From assembly GCA_038150225.1 (NCBI GenBank), contig JAYQWG010000013.1, positions 1-52,916 of the forward strand: DNA of 52,916 nucleotides, in the 5' to 3' direction. Positions within the stretch are counted from its first letter, which is position 1. Each line of letters opens with the position of its first letter. Below the pieces are notes generated by a model. It made no database searches. It was not told the DNA's origin and was given only the letters and a program-made list of their open reading frames with translations. Origin of the DNA: Lucifugimonas sp038150225. GTDB taxonomy: Bacteria; Chloroflexota; Dehalococcoidia; Lucifugimonadales; Lucifugimonadaceae. Positions 50,767 to 52,916 of this stretch are shown here, in pieces. Position numbers and translations under genes: made by a program.

Positions 50767-51561
50767 CTAAGTGGTTCGCTTGTACTCACGTAGCTCGAAT
50801 TCTTCTCCGGCGGCGTCTTCGGGTTTGTAACCGAGAGCGTCTTTAGCATGTTGGATATCAAAGATTTTCCACATGTTGTCCGAAGTCGCGTTGAAGATGT
50901 CGTATTTGTGTGAATCAGGAGCACTTATACAAAGGTCGATAATTTGGGCAGTGTCGCGATGACTTAGCCAGAGCGACAGGGCGTACGGCGAAAAGGTCGG
51001 ATCGTCTGTTTCCAGCACCCACCCGATTCGCAAGTGGAATGAATTTATCCCGTGGTAATCGTTGTAGTAGCTACCCAGGGCTTCACCGTAGGCTTTGGCG
51101 ACCCCGTAGTAGCTGTCCGGGCGGATCATGTGCCGTTCTGTGACCAGTTCGTAGTTGTCGCGTTCGAGTAGGAGGAAATTTCCTTCGTTGATGTGCTTCC
51201 ACGGTGGGTCTAAATAGAATCCACCTTCGGCGTGGTTCGAGCTGGCGAAAATAACTCGCTTCACACCGGCGCGTTTTGAAGCTTCGAAGACGTTGTAGGT
51301 CGCAACAAAATTGTTCTGGAGAATTGACTCCCAGGATCCCTCTGGTGACCTGTCGGCTGCGAGGTGAACAACTGTGTCGATTCCCTCAAACGCCGGTTGA
51401 ATCGCATCTAACTCATCAAGATTTGCGACGGTTGAAGTAATCCCTTGAGCTTCTTTCAGGTCGAGTGATGAGAACTCGTACTTGTCACCGAGTTTGTCAA
51501 TCAAAATCGAACCGATTAAACCGGCTCCACCTGTGATCAAAACTTTTCGTTTAGAGTTCAA
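50767..51561 (-). CDS. NAD-dependent sugar epimerase/dehydratase-type SDR, copy 2
   Basis: A 264-residue extended SDR similar to uronate dehydrogenase and NDP-sugar epimerases. The cofactor motif is LITGGAGLIGSILIDKL (GxxGxxG). The catalytic positions are in FASSNHAEGG and YYGVAKAYGEALG (Tyr-x-x-x-Lys). An Asp after strand 2 (SLDLKE) favours NAD. It is a tandem copy of the gene at 51568, six bases away, with roughly three quarters identical residues by eye; the C-terminus is extended (EEFELREYKRTT). A uronate or hexose substrate is likely but not proven. Confidence 0.9.
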   Translation of the reverse strand: MNSKRKVLITGGAGLIGSILIDKLGDKYEFSSLDLKEAQGITSTVANLDELDAIQPAFEGIDTVVHLAADRSPEGSWESILQNNFVATYNVFEASKRAGVKRVIFASSNHAEGGFYLDPPWKHINEGNFLLLERDNYELVTERHMIRPDSYYGVAKAYGEALGSYYNDYHGINSFHLRIGWVLETDDPTFSPYALSLWLSHRDTAQIIDLCISAPDSHKYDIFNATSDNMWKIFDIQHAKDALGYKPEDAAGEEFELREYKRTT

Positions 51562-51567
51562 GTGTTC

Positions 51568-52344
51568 CTACTTTGACCTGTATTCAGACCCGGCACGGTC
51601 TTGCGGCTTGTATCCAAGTGCTTCTTTGGCGTGAGAAATGTCGAAAATCTTCCACGTGTTGTCCGAAGTGGCATTGAAGATGTCGTACTTGTAAGAGTCT
51701 GGTGCGCTGATACACAGATCCATGATCTGAACAAGATCACGGTGACTCAACCATAGCGTCAGCCCGTGCGGATTCACGGTAGGGTCGTTGTCTCGGATTA
51801 CCCACCCGATTCTCAGGTGAAATGAGTTCACACCGTGGTAGTCGTTGTAGTAGCTACCTAGTGCCTCACCGTACGCCTTTGCAACGCCGTAGTAGCCGTC
51901 CGGACGGATCTGGTTTTTCTCTGTAACTAGTTCGTATCCATCCTGTTCGAGCAGGTGGTAATCGCCTTCATTGACGTGCTTCCACGGTGGGACGAGGTAG
52001 TTGCCGCCTTCTGCATGATTCGAGCTAGCAAAGATGACTCGCTTCACTCCGTTTCGTTTCGCCAACTCAAATACGTTGTAAGTAGCGATGAAGTTGTTCT
52101 TGAGATTAGATTCCCACGAGCCGTTCGGTGATGGATTCGCTGCCAGGTGTATTACGGTGTCCATCCCCTCAAAGGCAGGTGCAATAGCATCGAAGTCGTC
52201 AACGCTTGCGACGGTGGACAGCACGTTTTCATTCGGCTTTAGGTCGAGCGATGAGAACTCGTACTTATCACCAAGATTTTCGATCAATAGTGATCCGATC
52301 AATCCGGCACCGCCGGTGATCAGAATCTTGCGTTTGTCGGTCAA
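51568..52344 (-). CDS. NAD-dependent sugar epimerase/dehydratase-type SDR, copy 1
   Basis: A 258-residue extended SDR, upstream member of a tandem pair. It shows LITGGAGLIGSLLIENLGD, SLDLKPNENV, FASSNHAEGGNYL and YYGVAKAYGEALGSYYNDYHG (Tyr-x-x-x-Lys). Compared with its neighbour, the differences fall mostly in the segments after strand 2, in the 85-130 region and near residues 185-200, where substrate contacts are expected. Gene order from the edge is aldo/keto reductase, copy 1, copy 2, all on the minus strand with gaps of only 6-14 bases. Confidence 0.9.
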   Translation of the reverse strand: MTDKRKILITGGAGLIGSLLIENLGDKYEFSSLDLKPNENVLSTVASVDDFDAIAPAFEGMDTVIHLAANPSPNGSWESNLKNNFIATYNVFELAKRNGVKRVIFASSNHAEGGNYLVPPWKHVNEGDYHLLEQDGYELVTEKNQIRPDGYYGVAKAYGEALGSYYNDYHGVNSFHLRIGWVIRDNDPTVNPHGLTLWLSHRDLVQIMDLCISAPDSYKYDIFNATSDNTWKIFDISHAKEALGYKPQDRAGSEYRSK

Positions 52345-52358
52345 GTTGAACTCGTAAT

Positions 52359-52916
52359 CTAGAACCTGTGCTGGTTCGGCTTGAAGCTGGCTTCGTAGTA
52401 ATCGGCTACGTTTGTACCTGGAGGTGCCAGCTCGTCAATTGCGGAGAAATCTTCTTCGTCGAGCTTCACTTCAAGGGCACCGAGGTTGTCCTCCAACTGC
52501 CCCATTGTGCGTGGACCGATGATTGGAGCGGTTACTCCGGGCTGAGCGGCAACCCAGGCAAGCGCAATTTGAGCAAGTGTTGCGTTGTGCTTTTCGGCAA
52601 TTGGCTCTAGCCCTTCAGCGATGTCCACAACGCCCCAGCTAAATCGTTTGAACTTATTTGGATCAGTCTCATCACCAAACCTGGTTCCGGATTCTTGTTT
52701 TTCGACCCGCTTGTACTTACCGGTGAGTCCACCTGCTGCAAGCGGTGACCATGGGATGAAGGCGAGTCCGTAGGTTTGGCACATTTGAGTGTGTTCACGC
52801 TCCGCACGCCGATCTGCGAGGTTGAACGGTGATTGTTCGCTAACTACTCGGTTGAGTCCCCATCGCTCTGATGCCCATAGAGATTCGACTACTTGCCACG
52901 AACCAAAGTTGCTGGT
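52359..52916 (-). CDS. Aldo/keto reductase, 5' end beyond window
   Basis: The C-terminal 185 residues of an NAD(P)H-dependent aldo/keto reductase; the start lies outside the window. Visible are TSNFGSWQVVES, SEQSPFNLADRRAE, YGLAFIPWSPLAAGGLTGKY, ALAWVAAQPGVTAPIIGPRTMGQLEDNLGA and the end DYYEASFKPNQHRF. The catalytic Asp, Tyr, Lys and His belong to the missing part. Small aldehydes and sugars are common substrates. It is first in a minus-strand group with the tandem epimerases. Confidence 0.9.
   Translation of the reverse strand, partial: TSNFGSWQVVESLWASERWGLNRVVSEQSPFNLADRRAEREHTQMCQTYGLAFIPWSPLAAGGLTGKYKRVEKQESGTRFGDETDPNKFKRFSWGVVDIAEGLEPIAEKHNATLAQIALAWVAAQPGVTAPIIGPRTMGQLEDNLGALEVKLDEEDFSAIDELAPPGTNVADYYEASFKPNQHRF

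Noticed and set aside
1..52916. CRISPR array or insertion sequence
   Set aside because: No regularly spaced repeats with unique spacers and no transposase-like protein were seen.

Overview
The window looks like a bacterial chromosome segment, most likely from a marine Chloroflexota of the SAR202/Dehalococcoidia type. This assignment is an inference from gene content, with no marker gene compared. The content combines housekeeping genes with many dispersed sugar-acid enzymes: two enolase-superfamily proteins, RhaM-type mutarotases, COG3618 and COG2159 amidohydrolases, SDRs, a DHDPS-like aldolase and a tandem pair of sugar epimerases. ATG, GTG and TTG starts are all used. TAG, TAA and TGA all end intact genes, so the standard bacterial code applies. 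No rRNA, tRNA, CRISPR array or insertion sequence was recognised.

Layout. 0.4-10.1 kb is mainly DNA repair and replication on the minus strand: uvrA, recO, a duplicated-domain lipoprotein, recR, ybaB, dnaX and ybeY, with one plus-strand PAS-GGDEF cyclase. 10.3-21.3 kb is a mosaic of metabolic and small genes: VanZ-like protein, two RhaM mutarotases, a lactonase-like amidohydrolase, a VOC protein, a TPR protein, lpdA, a class III aminotransferase, a zinc ribbon, an MFS carrier and a second amidohydrolase. Its intergenic gaps are filled with two families of short dispersed repeats. 21.3-23.5 kb holds the most unusual locus: a ParB-like gene and a DUF5343 gene, divergently arranged, with nine copies of an ATTCCAA motif in 266 bp across and just inside their shared upstream region. 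23.5-28.5 kb is a tightly coupled operon of an SbcD/YhaO-like nuclease, an SbcC/YhaN-like ATPase and an acetyltransferase.

28.7-44.9 kb carries a methyltransferase, groES-groEL under a CIRCE operator, an enolase-superfamily/DHDPS pair, two more methyltransferases, a secreted His-rich protein, a cupin, a response regulator, a truncated LuxR-type regulator, a decayed S9 peptidase (one frameshift, two in-frame stops), a second enolase-superfamily gene, an SDR, a sugar isomerase-like TIM barrel and mgtE. 45-52.9 kb carries an acyl-CoA synthetase, an ABC-2 exporter pair, an aldose epimerase, a 2-hydroxyacid dehydrogenase, a globin interrupted by an in-frame TAG, two tandem epimerases and the 3' part of an aldo/keto reductase cut by the window edge.

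The sugar genes together suggest oxidative use of deoxysugars or uronates (mutarotation, dehydrogenation, lactone hydrolysis, dehydration by an enolase-superfamily enzyme, aldol cleavage). They are scattered rather than in one operon, and no substrate can be assigned from sequence alone.
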